DNA from: Tenebrio molitor | Taxonomy: Eukaryota > Arthropoda > Insecta > Coleoptera > Tenebrionidae | DNA length: 64,000 nucleotides | Direction of reading: 5' to 3' | Assembly: GCF_963966145.1 (NCBI RefSeq) | Contig: NC_091053.1 | Span: 3,720,001-3,784,000 of the forward strand | The notes under the pieces: model-generated | Database searches by the model: none | Told to the model about the DNA's origin: nothing | Seen by the model: the letters and a program-made list of their open reading frames with translations, nothing else | Program-made: the position numbers and the translations under genes | In this document: positions 44,687 to 58,353 of the stretch, one piece after another | Layout: each line of letters begins with the position of its first letter | How positions within the stretch are numbered: the stretch's first letter is position 1

Positions 44687-46387
44687 AGGAGTATATAAAA
44701 ACGTTGAAATGTTTAATATTTTATGGACCACTATTAAATAATATACATTTTTTTATTAATATGTAATAATGTTTGGTAATAATAATTTGGTTCCCATTAA
44801 TAATGACATTAAATTGGCATTTTATTTTTTTAGTCAATCAATGTAATCAACTATATTCTCACTATATAAATACAGCAGAGTTCATTTTAGTACGCTCTGT
44901 ACTCATTAGGAGGATTACAGCACTTGTGTAGAAAAGTCGTAGGACTTGTGACGCAAACTTAATCCTTGTAAGTAATAGTCAGCATTACACACATTACACA
45001 AGTTGCATATATTATTTTATTTTTACGTTGTAGCTTCTGTCTCGTTCTCGCTTATGATATAGTATAAAGAGGATTAAGGAAAATAATGATATCCGTAGCA
45101 AATACTGACTATTGTTTGTAGTGAATGAGCATTGGAAAAGACGTTTAAACGAAAAAACCCACATATTTCCACATAACACTTTTCTTGACAACATTTGACA
45201 GTGTAAAATCCGGTATTTCGGAGTCGTTCGGACTCGGAAGGCGCCCACTCCCTAAGCTGGGGCTTTATCGGTGACTCCGCTTGCGTAAATTCCACCGTTT
45301 TCGCGATATTTTCTCCTTTTTTCTTAACACGAAATCAGCGAAGCACATGTCAACTTTTTATTGGTTTACTTTCCACGATTGGACGGAGAATTGTCGGTGG
45401 CGGCGTCGAACAACGTCCACACAACACCGGCCAAACGTCAGGCAAACTGCTACAAAACAAGAAAAACGAGTTAACACGCTCGTCATTTAATTTGACTCAG
45501 ACTATACATGTTCGGTGCGTGACCGTTTAAAATCTCGTGCGTGATTTCAGCTCATTCGTTTAGAACTTGTAAGGACTTCCACAAAAAAAAACGAAAAGAA
45601 AAAGAACCAGCGGAAGCTCGATAAAAGATTGAGAGTCCGATGCAGGATCGGGTTGCAACGAATTTGTTTACGAAATTGATGGCGGTATCGATTTTTGTCG
45701 ACAATTTCTCTCTTATTACGTTGTTATCTAATTCGATAACGCTGTCGCTCATTAATAACGGCGGCGGCGGTGGGTGTCACGTGACAGGTGATATGGTCCT
45801 TCGTACCGGATGGGATTTATGGCGTGTAGCGTGGCCGCACTTTCGGTTATAAAACTGTTGATGTTTAGAACTGCTACTTTTTGCAACGGTCTGAAACTTT
45901 ATTTATCGATCGTTTCCGGCTCGAGCTTTTGTCCCCGTACTTTTAACATTATAAAAATAGAAACATGAATTCGTGGCTTTCGAGTTTCTCCTTTCTCGTC
46001 CATTAATATTCCATGGAAATGCTCCTTTGCCGCCCTACAACGGCTGATACCAACCACCTTTGACTAGCGTATCGCTGATTAATCGAAACGTCGAGCATAA
46101 TAACAAGTGTTCAGGTATTTCCGGTGGCAAATATGGCGGCAGTGGAACGAGAATTAAATCGTGCACAGATGACGAAGCGCTTTCCTGCAGTGGAAATGAG
46201 GAATCGGCTGAACGTTTTGGGTTGGAAATGGTAAAAAAAGTGAGGTGCTGGGACAATGCAAAACGAAAGTTGGTTCGCAGGTTAATCGGTGCAAGAGTTA
46301 AAACAAATGGAAACTACACCTCTCAATAACATATTGGATTTTTGGTGAATTGTACTAATTTTAAAGATCTCGTCACAATTTTAGAAA
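44687..46387. other. Non-coding stretch with GC-richer blocks
   Basis: No gene is supported. Blocks at 45180-45500 and 45750-46250 are GC-richer and contain CACGTG and a short GGC run, possibly regulatory. The frame at 46060-46329 lacks a recognised domain. Confidence 0.4.
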
Positions 46388-46664
46388 TACAGGGTGTAAT
46401 CGAAATACACGGAATAATTTTAACCACGAGCTACTGGCTTCATGTAGAACTCAGAAAAAATATTTAAAAAATTCTTTGTCAAAACATAAATTGACATTTA
46501 ATTTTTGAGGTACAATTTGTTATACTCGTAGTTGCTTTTAGTCTTCTACGTTGTCCCACAACCTCGAAGGTAAATTAAATTTTTTTAAATATTTTTTCCG
46601 AGTTCTAACATGAAGCCAGTAGCTCGTGGTTAAAATTATTCCGTGTATTTCGATTACACCTGTA
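46388..46664. mobile_element. MITE with about 85-bp TIR
   Basis: TACAGGGTGTAATCGAAATA...GAGCTACTGGCTTCATGT is mirrored by ACATGAAGCCAGTAGCTC...ATTTCGATTACACCTGTA. The arms are nearly perfect. The interior of about 100 nt is non-coding. Confidence 0.88.
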
Positions 46665-48280
46665 TGTAATTCTCTTAGTGTCAAATTATGTATGACAAAT
46701 ATTCAAATCCTGAATTAAAGTAATATGAACTAATCTATGAAACAAAGTTTGTTCTTTCGGATGACTTGACTGTACACTTATTTTTTCAGGAAAGTATGAC
46801 AAGCATTTATCTGATTCTGAGGAACTAAAAAATGTAATTTTACTTTAGCTTGTTTCATTATATGTAGTTATAATTCACAGAAAAATCGATTTAATAAAAA
46901 GCAATGCGTCAAATCTTCGTTGTGGATATGTTTCATCAATTGAAAGTCATCGGCACAGTAAGCTTAAAAGATTGTCCTTGAATTGATTTGATAAGTTGAA
47001 TGTGCGTACTATAAACCGGAAACCAGACCACATACTTTAATCTAGTTCCGATTAAAAACAGCACAAGGACATGCGGGGGCTGAAAAGTAAGCCTAGAGCA
47101 TTTCTAGATGTATTAATTAATTTTCTTTTTTTTAATATTGTACTTCAACATTAATGCAGCATTTAGAAAGATCACAAAGCCTTTGCAATTCTTCGCAAAA
47201 AACAATCGGAAGGTTTATTTAAAAAATGATTATCAACAGCAAATTTCGCATTCTGCTGAAAATATTCTACCCCATAGCTAACTTTTTAAATATTTTAATC
47301 GAAAGATCTCACTAACAGCTTGCTCAGGACTGCATGATGGATGATCAGTTGTTCCAAATGCTGCTTTCCGCACACCATACTTTGCAACATCAATATTACA
47401 TAGCAGCAAAATTTCTCTTTTCTTTTATGTATTTCTGCTTACAGCTTGCATTTTTCATTTTTTTGACGTTTTTTGCGTCATAACAGTGAAACCAAATTTC
47501 ATTCATTGTAACTGTTCAGGCTTGTTGCATTTTGAGAAACAAGTCCTTGAGAATTATTCGGCTTTGTAAGACGACCACCAACTAGGGCGCTTCGTTCAAA
47601 ATTTAACGCCAGTTGTGTTAGTGGCGGTTAGTTTAGATAAGTTTCTCCGTGTAAATAATTCACTCAGTCATATTCAGCAGTCAGCACGTAGAATCTGTAT
47701 TCACATTCAAACTTCTGTTCAAAATATTGGAGGCGCAAAAGATAAATCCGGTTCAGATTCAAAATCAGTCAAAATAACTTTTTTTTTTGGTCCTTCGAGC
47801 CGGATAACCCAGTATAAATACGAGTGCTCGTCTTTAATTCTTTTTGCCTCATTTAAACCGCAACACAGTTTTTGATTGTAAAGTAGGGAAGACATTCATC
47901 TACTTGTGTTGTCAATAAGCCTTCAGAATTTCCCTCTGCTTTCAAAAACACTTAATCTTTCTAACTTAACTATTTATTAGTACCCCTTCGTACTTTGAAT
48001 GACAAGAATAATAAAGGTGTTTTTTTGAAAAACAAGACTTATTTCATGTATGAATCTTTGGTGCAACCTACATAACAGTTGCAGAACCTGAAAAGTTTTG
48101 TCATTATAAAGTTTGCCGTTGTTCAATCAATAATCTTCAGGAGCTGAGACTAGGCCACGGTAAAGACTACGAATCGATTATATTTGTCACACATTAAGCA
48201 GGCTCGTTTAAAAATAAATAAATTTAAAGAGGGAATTTAAAATCTAGAAAATAATGGAACTAAATGAACTGCATTCTTCT
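46665..48280. other. Non-coding stretch
   Basis: No gene is supported. A CAGTATAAATACGAG stretch near 47810 resembles a TATA region, but no convincing frame follows. Confidence 0.4.
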
Positions 48281-48510
48281 ATCGTGTGTTCATTTAAATT
48301 TCCGGTCAAAGTTGGCGTTGAAGAGTCGATTGTGAACGCACCACTGATTACTTTATGTACTTTGACTGATTACAGAACACAGATCAGTTAATTAAATCTA
48401 ACCTCACTTTTTGCATTATTTGCGTTTTTACTCTGCAGACTGACGAGTGGTGCGTTCACAATCGACTCTTCAACGCCAACTTTGACCGGAAATTTAAATG
48501 AACACCCGAT
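48281..48510. mobile_element. Foldback element, copy 2 (most complete)
   Basis: The left arm (TGTTCATTTAAATTTCCGGT, CAAAGTTGGCGTTGAAGAGT, CGATTGTGAACGCACCAC) is an almost perfect mirror of the right arm (GTGGTGCGTTCACAATCG, ACTCTTCAACGCCAACTTTG, ACCGGAAATTTAAATGAACA). Arms are about 65 nt and the spacer about 100 nt. The termini read ATCG(T)GTGTTCAT. Confidence 0.88.
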
Positions 48511-50919
48511 AGAACCACCATGTAAACAACAAAAAAATTTCAATTGAAAAAAAAAGAAAAATCGTTCAGGTGTAGACTTTTCGTAAAACAGAAAATTCCA
48601 TTTGAACGAGTCGCGAATAGTATCCTACTTGTTGGATGTTAAGGTTTGATTGAGATCGCGTGTTTTACAGTGCATTTTGCCGTGTAGTAAAACCCGGCGT
48701 AGACAAGCCAAATCGCCGAGCAACATAATTAAACCCCGATTTACACGTGTATTGAAAAGGCAATAAAGAGGATTTTATTTAATGTGCTTGTGCGGTTTAT
48801 CTTCAGGCACACAATAACACCGAAATCGTTAAATTAGCATCTGAAACATGTTCGTGTACGGCGGACAAACATGAGGGTGCAGCACCGAAGGTAGAAACAC
48901 GAAGGTCGTACCAATTTTCCCTTATTTCCGTAACTGTCGTCGGTGTGACGCTGAACGGCGGTGCACTTTATTAATTTCAATCCTGGCTTAGATGCGAATA
49001 AGTTGGGATTTCTTTAACGGAGGAAAATTAAGTTTTGCTGCAATCACTAAACGGCTTTTAACGCGGGGTTAATGTTAATTTATTAATCTGAAGTGCGGCG
49101 AGTCGGAGCCGAGCCTGATGGGTGTAAGGACTAAGGAGTCTTCGGGATATTCTTTTAATTCCGGGGATTTGATGCACTTGTAGGGTTTAAGTACGTTTTG
49201 AAGTTGGTTTCGAGTTGGGGTGATTAGGAAGTTTCGCTCGAATAAAATCTATTTGGGGGATGAATTTTTATTATATAGTTGGACCTTAGTTCTTTGTAAG
49301 GGTGCAACATTACAATCGAGGAACACTTGATTGGTCACAAAATACACATAAGAACGATTCGAATAGGTTCGCCAATCGCTTTTATATTGAATTCTTTTTA
49401 TCTCCCAAGAGGTTCACACCCCTAATGATTTTCATTTCATGCTCTACTTCATGCAACGCTATTGCTAGCGGTTAAACATGTTTACCGTAAAGTGAAATCT
49501 TGTTGGCAAGACTTTTAGAGAAATTGTTCAAAGGTGTTTTTATCGTGCAAAAATCTGACGTGTAAAGAGGAATAAAAAATTAATACTTTCATTGTTATTA
49601 TCTACACGTGAATAGAATTGGATGCTGCTAACGGGCACCATAAGAAAGAAGAATGATCGCCCCAGCTATATTTTTATACACTCTTGTAATAATTTTCACA
49701 ATTCTCTCGAGTATCCAACAACGAACCATAAATTTCTCACTTACGTTTCGTTTTATTAAATGCGAGGAGGGTTTGGTGAAAAGGGTCAGGAAAGAATTGA
49801 TGATTTAACATCATCGGTCTTGAACATTTGCGGTTCGGAAGGAAGTGACGTCGATTTTGTTGGAAATTATGAGTGGAGCATTTCACAACAATGGAACCTG
49901 ACCGAATCGGAAAACAAAGTTTTAGATTAGATATCACGTTATCGTTTCTATATCCGAAGAAATTAGAGATGTGCACGTCTGTCCTCATTAGACGGAAATG
50001 GCATTCACTCCCATTGATTTTGTTATGAAAGCAAACTCGTGTAAAGTACAGTAACCGAACACTATTCATACAAGGAGAGAATTGGAAGGATGTTCACGTC
50101 AAGGCGATAACATCTCCCGCGAGCTCCATCGACCGGTTAGGAGTCATCGTTGCCGGCATTCAACCAGTTTAAAACTGTGACCGACGAGAATTTGAAGTGA
50201 CCGTTGCAGCGACTTGGTTCTTAAATTGAAAAAATTGAAACAGAAAGTTGTTGACAAATGTCGAGACTGAAGATGAAACTCTTTTTTTCAAGTTTTATAT
50301 TAAAAAGTTTTGAGAGGAAACTTTATTATGATGATCATGTGAACTACTCTTCATCTAGAATATTCACTTGAGTCAAGGAGGTGGATATGGTACGATGAGA
50401 AGAAGTTACAATATTTGTTGATGCTCAAGTTTTTTTTGTCACGGTGGAACAAATTATTTTGGTTATGCTTTTGACACCTGATCTTGATATGGAAAGCAGA
50501 GGTAACATTGCTGAGCTAGATCAATTCTATTTGATTTTTTAGAAAAGAAACAATGAATGTCAATGAAAAGTCTTTATATCGTTGACATTTTAATGGTTTC
50601 GTCAATGAATTCCCGGGAGAGTGTTGTTGATATTATCTTTCTGAGGTGCTTCTAAAATAAATTTTCAATGGCTAAACCATGCATTTTGTCTGTTATATGT
50701 CAATGGAATATCAATGCAAAAGTGTGCTATGTGTACCTCAGGCGCCTTAAAAGGGTTTTAATGTCTGGAATAAATGAAATTACAATATGTCGGGTCCAGG
50801 CAGGTGTGTTCTGTGATGATTTCATCCTCCAGGTTCACAAAATGGGCTTTTTCGATAAGCAGTGAATTATAATTTCCAATTTTGAGAGGCACGGGTTCAA
50901 ATTCATTTTTTTCCTACAC
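48511..50919. other. Non-coding stretch
   Basis: No gene is supported. The 48600-49250 block is GC-richer with no strong frame. Frames at 49737-50069 and 50668-50865 have no recognised domain. Confidence 0.45.
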
Positions 50920-50924
50920 TAGAT

Positions 50925-51435
50925 ATGAGATTCTAGATTTGTAGGTTATAGATTAATAGATTCTAGATTGCTAGGTTGTAGATTAATAGATTCTGGATTG
51001 CTAGATTCCAGATTGCCAGGTGTTAGATTGCTAGATTCTGTATTGTTACATTTTACATACTAGATTGCTAGATTGTAGATTAATACATTCTAGATTGATA
51101 ATTTCCAGATTGCCGGGCGTTAGATTCTATATTGATACATTTTATGTTCTAGATTGCTAGACTGTAAATGTTCGGTGCTCATATAAATTTCTCGTTAAAG
51201 TTGGCGTCGAAGAGTCGATTGTGAACGCACCACCCGTCAGTCTGCAAATGAAAAACACAACCAACGCCAAAAGTGAAGTTAGATTTAAACAGCTGATCCG
51301 TGATCCGTAATCCGTGGCCTGTTCACAATCGACCATTCAACGCCAACTTTGACGGAAAATTTAAATGAACACCTGGTAGATTCTAAATTGCAAAATTCTA
51401 GATTGTTAGATTCTAGATTGCTAGATTCGAGATTG
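50925..51435. repeat. Degenerate TAGATTCTAGATTGC minisatellite, interrupted
   Basis: Imperfect tandem units built on TAGATTCTAGATTGC and TAGATTGCTAGATTC run from about 50925 to 51170 and resume at about 51374-51435. The interruption is a foldback element. The tandem units have drifted and also include deletions. Confidence 0.85.
51172..51374. mobile_element. Foldback element, copy 3, inside the minisatellite
   Basis: GTTAAAGTTGGCGTCGAAGA...GATTGTGAACGCACCAC and the mirrored GTTCACAATCGACCATTCAA...AAATGAACACC match the arms of the elements at 48.3 and 35.2 kb. TAGATT-type repeat units lie on both sides. Confidence 0.85.
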
Positions 51436-51494
51436 CGTGGATTTAAGTGGATTAATGTATGTGCGAAGGATCCACTGTAACTACTGTATTTTAT

Positions 51495-51722
51495 AACGGG
51501 TGACTATTAAAATTTTCACTTAGGGTTGGCTATGGAACATTCTTTGTTTTCCGTTGCACCTTAGACACTGACAAGTTTGACATTATAGTTAACATTATAG
51601 GTTATGTTTCAATTGAACTGACTGACATTTGTCGTTCGTTCTTACGTGTGTCTAAAGTAACAGAAAAAGTAAAAACTCGTTCAAAGCCAACTCCAAGTGA
51701 AAATTTTAATAGTCACCCGTTA
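51495..51722. mobile_element. Foldback/MITE with about 40-bp TIR (TAACGGGTGACT)
   Basis: TAACGGGTGACTATTAAAAT...GTTGGCTATGGAAC is mirrored by GTTCAAAGCCAAC...ATTTTAATAGTCACCCGTTA. The interior includes small mirrored motifs (TGACA-type) but no frame. Confidence 0.8.
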
Positions 51723-54700
51723 TTTAGATGCATATATCCAGGTTTCATCATGTCTTTGTCATGTTGTAGCCTGATTTAGAAAACATCTGAAATTCAAACG
51801 GTCAGATATCTGGAAATAGATGTACTGACACTATGTAATCCTGTAATCACTTTCAATTTTGTCATTTGAAACTGATATTGTGAGAATTAATCTCTGTTTA
51901 TTCTGTAAGGGACTGAATTAACCATTACAAAATATGGTAATGATCCATTAACTAGATCAGCTTAGAACAGTTATCAAATATGAATGGAACAATTTGCTTG
52001 AATAAAACATTGATCATTTCTTTCCTCACGCTTACACTTTGGGCTTCGTTGTTTTATCATTTTATTTACCTCAAATGTACACTTAGGAAAAACATTAAAC
52101 AAAAGGGAAAATCCTTAATGGATATTGTACTTTTTCCTGCTTTTGCTACATTAGTATTGTTAACCATATGTTTCAAAAAAATGTGTAATCAAGAGCGGCT
52201 GTGAAAAACAAAATATGTATTTGAAAACGCGTGGGTTAACTTCAAAAATCCAGTCGTAATATCATTATTACGATAGTTGTCATGAACGAAGATTAAAAAT
52301 AAAATGCATTCAGGTAGTTTTGGCATAGTGGAGGTCATGGAAGTAAATCTGTCTATTGTATTAGGTTACGTTTTTCTAAGTTTGAGGTTATAAACAGCGT
52401 CCAATGCCTAGTGCATAGTCAGTTTTACTAGTGCAATAGAAGAATACTCATCGCGGGAAATTCAGCAACATGTTATTGTTCATTTTGGTAGGTCCGCATG
52501 TCAGGCACTTTAGTGGCGGAAATCAAACAGTGTGTCCAACGTTAAAAAAATAAATCATGACCTGCCATTATGCCAAAACAGCGTGAACGGTGTTTAATTT
52601 TGGTTTTTGAAGGGTTCCTGTATGAATGAGTCACCAACCTCTGAGAGCCCCGCCGCGCCGGCACCCCCGTAAATACGGTTTGCGTTCAAAGCAATGTTAT
52701 GTGAGTTTTGGTCTTTTTAGTCTTTAGTCCAAATCTGAAACTCGTTCGTCCAAATGAGCTGCTAACTCTGGTTAAATGTACTTTTTTTGTACATTTTTAA
52801 TTGCCATCGTGTTAACGAAGTAATCATTAATGACGAGGGGTCTAGTTAACATGAACATATTCAAATATTTGCATTATCTATTATTAATTTAATAAACTGT
52901 CGTCAATCAACTTGGTTTGTTAATTTGCTCTTTAAGATGGAAGAAGGAAAATTGCGTCCCTCGAGAAAAATTAATATTTTTCCGCAATTTTTTACCATTA
53001 AATTGTCAACCGGCTCGATTATACATAATGCGGAGTAAATTCGGAATTTTGCCGCTCCTCATAATTGGGATTAATGTTAAGAATATTAAAAAGATATCTC
53101 CTGGGTTAAATAAGTTTAAATATTAGGTGAATTCCAGTCGGGGAACAAACGTCGTTTTGTAAATTCATCAGGCGCGAAACATTAATCTTTATTTTAACTG
53201 TCATGCAAACAGACCAATTTAACGTGTTTAAAATTCCTTTTTTTGGATCATCTCGTAAAACAATTTCGGTACCAGGGACGGAGTTGCATGGACGGAGTTG
53301 GGCAGATGTACTGATATTTCACGTCGAACCATGGGACAATTAATTTCATGGAAGTGTGGTTTTAATTATGTTCGAAATTCAATTTTCCGTTAAGTGCTTA
53401 ACAAAACTGGCAATTAAGGGCAAAAAACAAATATCTCCAGTCTCGAGGGTGAATTTACTGATCCGGAAAACCGTGCAGAAGCGGTCGGTGTCGGACTAGA
53501 ACCTCGTCAATTTTTTAATAGCAATTTCCAGCTCCGATATTTCAATACAGCCGCCGGAAGCACCAGACCAGGAGGGCGTCTTTATCATGCACTATTTACA
53601 AAAAAGGTTCGAATAGTTAATTCTCGAAGAACACTTTTCCCGGATTATAAAAGGGGTGAAGTCCCTTTTCTCCCGAGCTCGGATCAACGGACCGATGAAA
53701 AAGGATGCCATCGATCCAACCAGGTACAACCTTCGTCTCTCAGTTTCTCACGTGTTTCCAGAACAACTCGTAAAACGAAACAAGAATAATTTCAGTTTTT
53801 GAACAAATTAGCGATAATTGATGAAAATGGCTTTAACGGCAAAAAATTCACTCCCCGATCTATTCTATAACGAAAGCTCGCAAGAAAGCCACTTGAAATA
53901 TCGACTACAATTTAAAGTTTTCTAATAGAATTTCGTCTCGGTCCTTTTGTTCGCGAGGATTGTTTCAGCTTTTTTGCTCTTTCACGTTTTCAACACCTAG
54001 CGCTTTCGACGGAATTAATTTCGTTGTTTTTAATAGAGTTGGTAGCGTGCGAAGTTGCACCATCTTGCATGTGAATAGTATCATGAGAGGACGTAACAAA
54101 CGGAATATTTTTATCTGGAGGAGCTGATCCATTAAGAATGTACGGGGCAAAATGCTTTTATCTTCTTTTGTACTCTCTTATCCATCCAGGTGAGATCTCG
54201 TCTCACTCTCTATGTGCAAAAGTGTACTCGTCCGGATGGTAATTAATATTTTCGGTAGTTTTTTTAAAAGAGAAGAACAATTGTCTTGATTGTTTACCTT
54301 ACAGGTTGGGTTTTCAACCAAAGGTCCATTAAAGCTCGAAGATTAGTGAGCAAAGAAAGATCGTTCCGGTAAAGACTTTTCTCCCGGAAAAGGATCGAGC
54401 CGAAACCCTAAAAGCTCCCGTGTATAAATTTAATATTAGTTTATCCCGTATGATCCATCAGGTTCGTTTTCGAGTGCGCCACACCTGCTGAACAAAACCT
54501 CGCAAATGTTGGAATCGCGGGGGTCTTAATTAATTAGCAAGTAAATAAGTTCATTTTGTGCCCCGAGCCACTTCAAACAGATACACCATTAATTTAGCAA
54601 CGGATTAATCTGGTTGGCGCCTAAAAAATTCGATCCAAGCCCGACTAGACCGTGGTTTACGAGACGCAAAGCTAATCCTTCGTCCTCTGTCAGAGATATA

Positions 54701-56685
54701 GGATTACAGTTTGACATTTTGTCGCGAAATCTCCACTATTTCAAACCTAAGCTCATTTACCCATTTACAAACTGGGTGTAATCGCCGGTCCTAATCTCTG
54801 TTTCTTAATTAATTCGCGTGGGCGAATTGGGGCTAACACCTCTTCCGATTCTTTCGCCTCCGAGATCCCATTCGGTCGGTTTTGAAAAGGAGAGCGCCCC
54901 AACCAAATTTCCTGTTTCTTGTGTCGGTAAACATAAAGAGGCTGGTCCACGTGACCGGCTTCTATCATCCCTTGAACGTGTAAATCCTCTGGATTTTTAT
55001 TGTTGTATTTACGCCATATTTCAGCATCGTAAAATCCCGAAAGATATAAATTCGAAATTAAACTGTAAATGAGGGCGTTAAAATGCCGGGGCGGATTGTT
55101 AGGGCGAGCCTTTCGAAAAATTTCCCAAGTAAATAGGCCGGAAGGGCTCCGGTGTGTATGTTTTAACGATAAAACGGGTTATATTTGATAAAATCCCGTG
55201 ATTCTGGTTGATTGAATTGGCAACCGGTTCACCCGGAATCGCTGAAAGCTATTCCCGGTTTACGATGGGCTTATTCCAAGTGCGGGATTAGCTGCAACTA
55301 GTACAGGTTCGTTGTTGGGAGTGATTGTCGGGAATGATTTTGTTTACTCGGTTCACCCGGGAATTGTTGTGCTGGTCACGACTACAAACGGGAATTTATT
55401 TGCAGCACAAAAATCAAACAGAAAAATGCTTTCGCTTTCTGAAATCAAACTGATAACTCGGTATCTAATCTACAGTTTGTTTCCTGCTGCTGTTGCGTTC
55501 TATTATGGATTGTTTGTGTTGTTGTGGGTTGACCGCGATAACATTACATCAAAATAAATTTTTTATAATCGTCAATGTTTTATTGATTTACACTTTTGCG
55601 AATTTTGCAAAATGTTATAGAGAAAGGTTTCATAAATTGGCGAGTTCTTCCACTGGTTAAAATTAACACACGTATTTCAGATGCACCCTGTATATAATTT
55701 CATAGTGCTTGCAGGTGTGACTTTAATTAATTCAATATATACCATCAAATAATATAGGAATTAAAATTTTAATACCTAGTTAGTAGCATATTATTAACGA
55801 GCATTTAATAGAGGATAATAGCCATTACTCGCGAGTAAAATACGGTACTTTTACTAAGAATCATCATTTTAGAGTATCAGAATTGGATTTTTAGTTCTTT
55901 GTAACGAAAAACCTACACTAACAAAATCATTATAAAAATAAAATTGTCTGAACAGTTTTCCTACAGTATTGTTAATTATGTAGGTAGGCAATTTCACAAC
56001 AATTGCATAATTATGCAAGTAGATGTAAGAATTATCTGAACCACATCAGAAGGACTTTAATTCCGTGTTGGTGGTTGTCTAAACTTTTGTTTTCGTTTTC
56101 TTTCATTGTTGTTAAAATACATGAACATGTTTCTTAATCCAAGTAGTTTTCCTGATAGGTATGAAAAAAATCGAATGGTCGTCAGTGTTGAAATTCTCCC
56201 GTTTCGCTTAGGCTAAAAATGAATCACGTTCCTTTGAGCTCGTCGTCTTGTTGACAAGAAGGATTCTTATTCTAAATCTGGCATCCATTCTGGGGAATTA
56301 CTAGCACTTCTTGTATTTGAAGTTTCAATGCTACTCTCACTATGTATTGAACTTTCTCAAATGTGAATGAAAATAAATAGATTCATGAATAAATATAATA
56401 GAGGCGACGTCTCTATTCAAATATTCAACATTTGGTTCTTCTTCACCAGCGTCTTCTGTAGAATTTCATTGTATCCAACATAATGTTATAATTTATCTAA
56501 AAACTCATTTTCAAATAATCCACGAGCCGAAAACTTCACGTATCGATATAATTATGTTCTTCATTTATTCCTTCAATTGATTCCGTTGTTATTTATACAG
56601 ACGCCTCCATTACCTATGTTGCATTTGAAAAGACTTAAATACAATGTGATCAAAAAGAAAACCAATCAGAGCAGGCGTTGCAAAT
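51723..56685. other. Non-coding stretch, 5 kb
   Basis: No gene is supported. A small hairpin GTCGTAATATCATTATTACGA lies near 52255. Blocks at 53100-55350 are GC-richer and could contain conserved regulatory DNA. Frames at 51980-52204, 54818-55072 and 55312-55557 lack recognised domains; two include hydrophobic runs but no other support. Confidence 0.4.
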
Positions 56686-57660
56686 TATCGGTCATGTCGT
56701 AGCGGAATCCCATGCAAATTAACGTTCAATGCATGGGCGTAGACAATTTGTGGTTCCAAACGCTACTTTATCATACCTCATGAATTTTAGACGTTGGAAT
56801 TATAATTGTCCATTTTATTATCATTATCTGGCAATGGAGAACATTTATAAAATAAACAAGAGCAACATTTTACATTCGTAATTTACCAGCGACGCCACTG
56901 GTAAGCAGATTTTTCGGTAAAATGTCAAAGAAACGTCAGTTTTAAAGCAACCGTGTTGATGTTAACCTTGAAAAAAGTTTTCGATTTCGGAAAAAGTTTA
57001 CGAACGTTTCCTGTACAAGAGTAAAAATGGTAAAATGAGTTTTACTATTGAAGATAAAGCATTAATTATTAATAACTAATGAATTAATAATAGATTTTTC
57101 GAGAGGTAGGCAACCAATAAAAAGACTGTATATAGCAAGTGTGTATACATACAGTGTGTCCAAAAAGTGTGGAAACCCAAATGAAAACGTAACCCATAAT
57201 TTTTGAAAAAAATCTAAAGACAGGTCAATTAGTGTTTTAAAAAAGATTTCTGCTGATATTTTTGGTCTTTTCGATGACCTTTAAAAAGTTATTATTTTAT
57301 AAAAAATAATTAGGTTTTTTCAGGAAATTTCTTATGTAAATTGAAAATTTTTTTGACCGTCGGGTAAACAATTAAAATATCTATTAAAAACGGTAGTAAA
57401 AATGCGACATTGCCATTTAAAAAAAGCTCTGATAACATCATAACTCTTTCAAGGTCATCAAAAACTTTTTGAAAACACTAGTTCACCTGTTTTCGCGTTT
57501 TTCTCGAAAATCATCCGTTTCTATTTTATTGGGGTGTTTCCAGACTTTTTGGACACACTGTATGTGTACGATAAGCTAAGACAGACGTTTCAATAAAACA
57601 AAAGATGAGGTAACACTCTTGATTTGTTTTCTTGTTGATCAGTTGATCACTCTGTCCAAA
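56686..57660. repeat. Dispersed repeat, copy 2, interrupted by a MITE
   Basis: Reverse-complement copy of 38966-39446, interrupted at 57150-57562. Outside the MITE the two copies stay alignable across their full length with moderate divergence. Confidence 0.85.
57150..57562. mobile_element. Tc1/mariner-type MITE with proven TA duplication
   Basis: The ends TACAGTGTGTCCAAAAAGTG and the mirrored GACTTTTTGGACACACTGTA lie about 410 nt apart. The arms are long but increasingly mismatched inward. The host repeat copy at 39 kb gives the empty site (ATACATATGTG), so the flanking TA is the duplicated target. No transposase frame. Confidence 0.92.
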
Positions 57661-58353
57661 GAAATTGTAGAATTTCGTTTTTTCTAGTTTCCGTTAGACA
57701 AACCTTTTTGCAGCTAGTGATAATTTGCGATAACTTTTTATTCAACTTATTTTATGATCAAGTCACCAGGTAAATCGATTTAATGAAAAATTTCAAAACA
57801 GTGAATTAAGTAGAATGGATCCCGGCGGTGTGTTTTTTCTTATTGAATCAGACTGAAAGAAAACAAGTAATTTTGTGAATTCTTTATCCTTTTCACCTTT
57901 TTAAATAAAGAAAGATTTATTGTTCAATATTAGTTTTCTCACTACAATCACGAAAATTAATGGAAGACCATAATAGTAACAGTGCCGTTGTTTTCTATTT
58001 GTGTCGACCATTAATAATATCTTTTCGCAGTTTGTGATGTCTGCAGACATTGATCAACCTCATCAACTTGACACCGTGACAACTAAAGGTTCTTTTTTTG
58101 TCAGAACTGACTTCTATAGAAGTGATTTCTCTTATTTGGCGACAGCCTTTACTCGAGAACTGGTGTACAATTATTTAATTGACTATTGATTGCAATTTTC
58201 CTAATGATTTGTATTTTTATATGAATGTATACAAAAAATTTTACTTTTTAACGAGACAGAGATATATCTCTACAATTTTCTGATGAAATTTTGTATTTCC
58301 AATGCTGAATAAAATTTTGAATCTTAGTACTATTTACAAATTTTCACAACTTA
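57661..58353. other. Non-coding stretch
   Basis: No gene is supported; the frame at 58001-58189 has no recognised family. Confidence 0.45.

Noticed and set aside
47615..47875. 86-codon plus-strand gene near a TATA-like motif
   Set aside because: The TATA-like motif lies inside the frame rather than upstream, and there is no domain similarity.
50925..51435. CRISPR-like array
   Set aside because: The units are contiguous, drifting tandem repeats without spacers, in a eukaryotic setting; it is a minisatellite.
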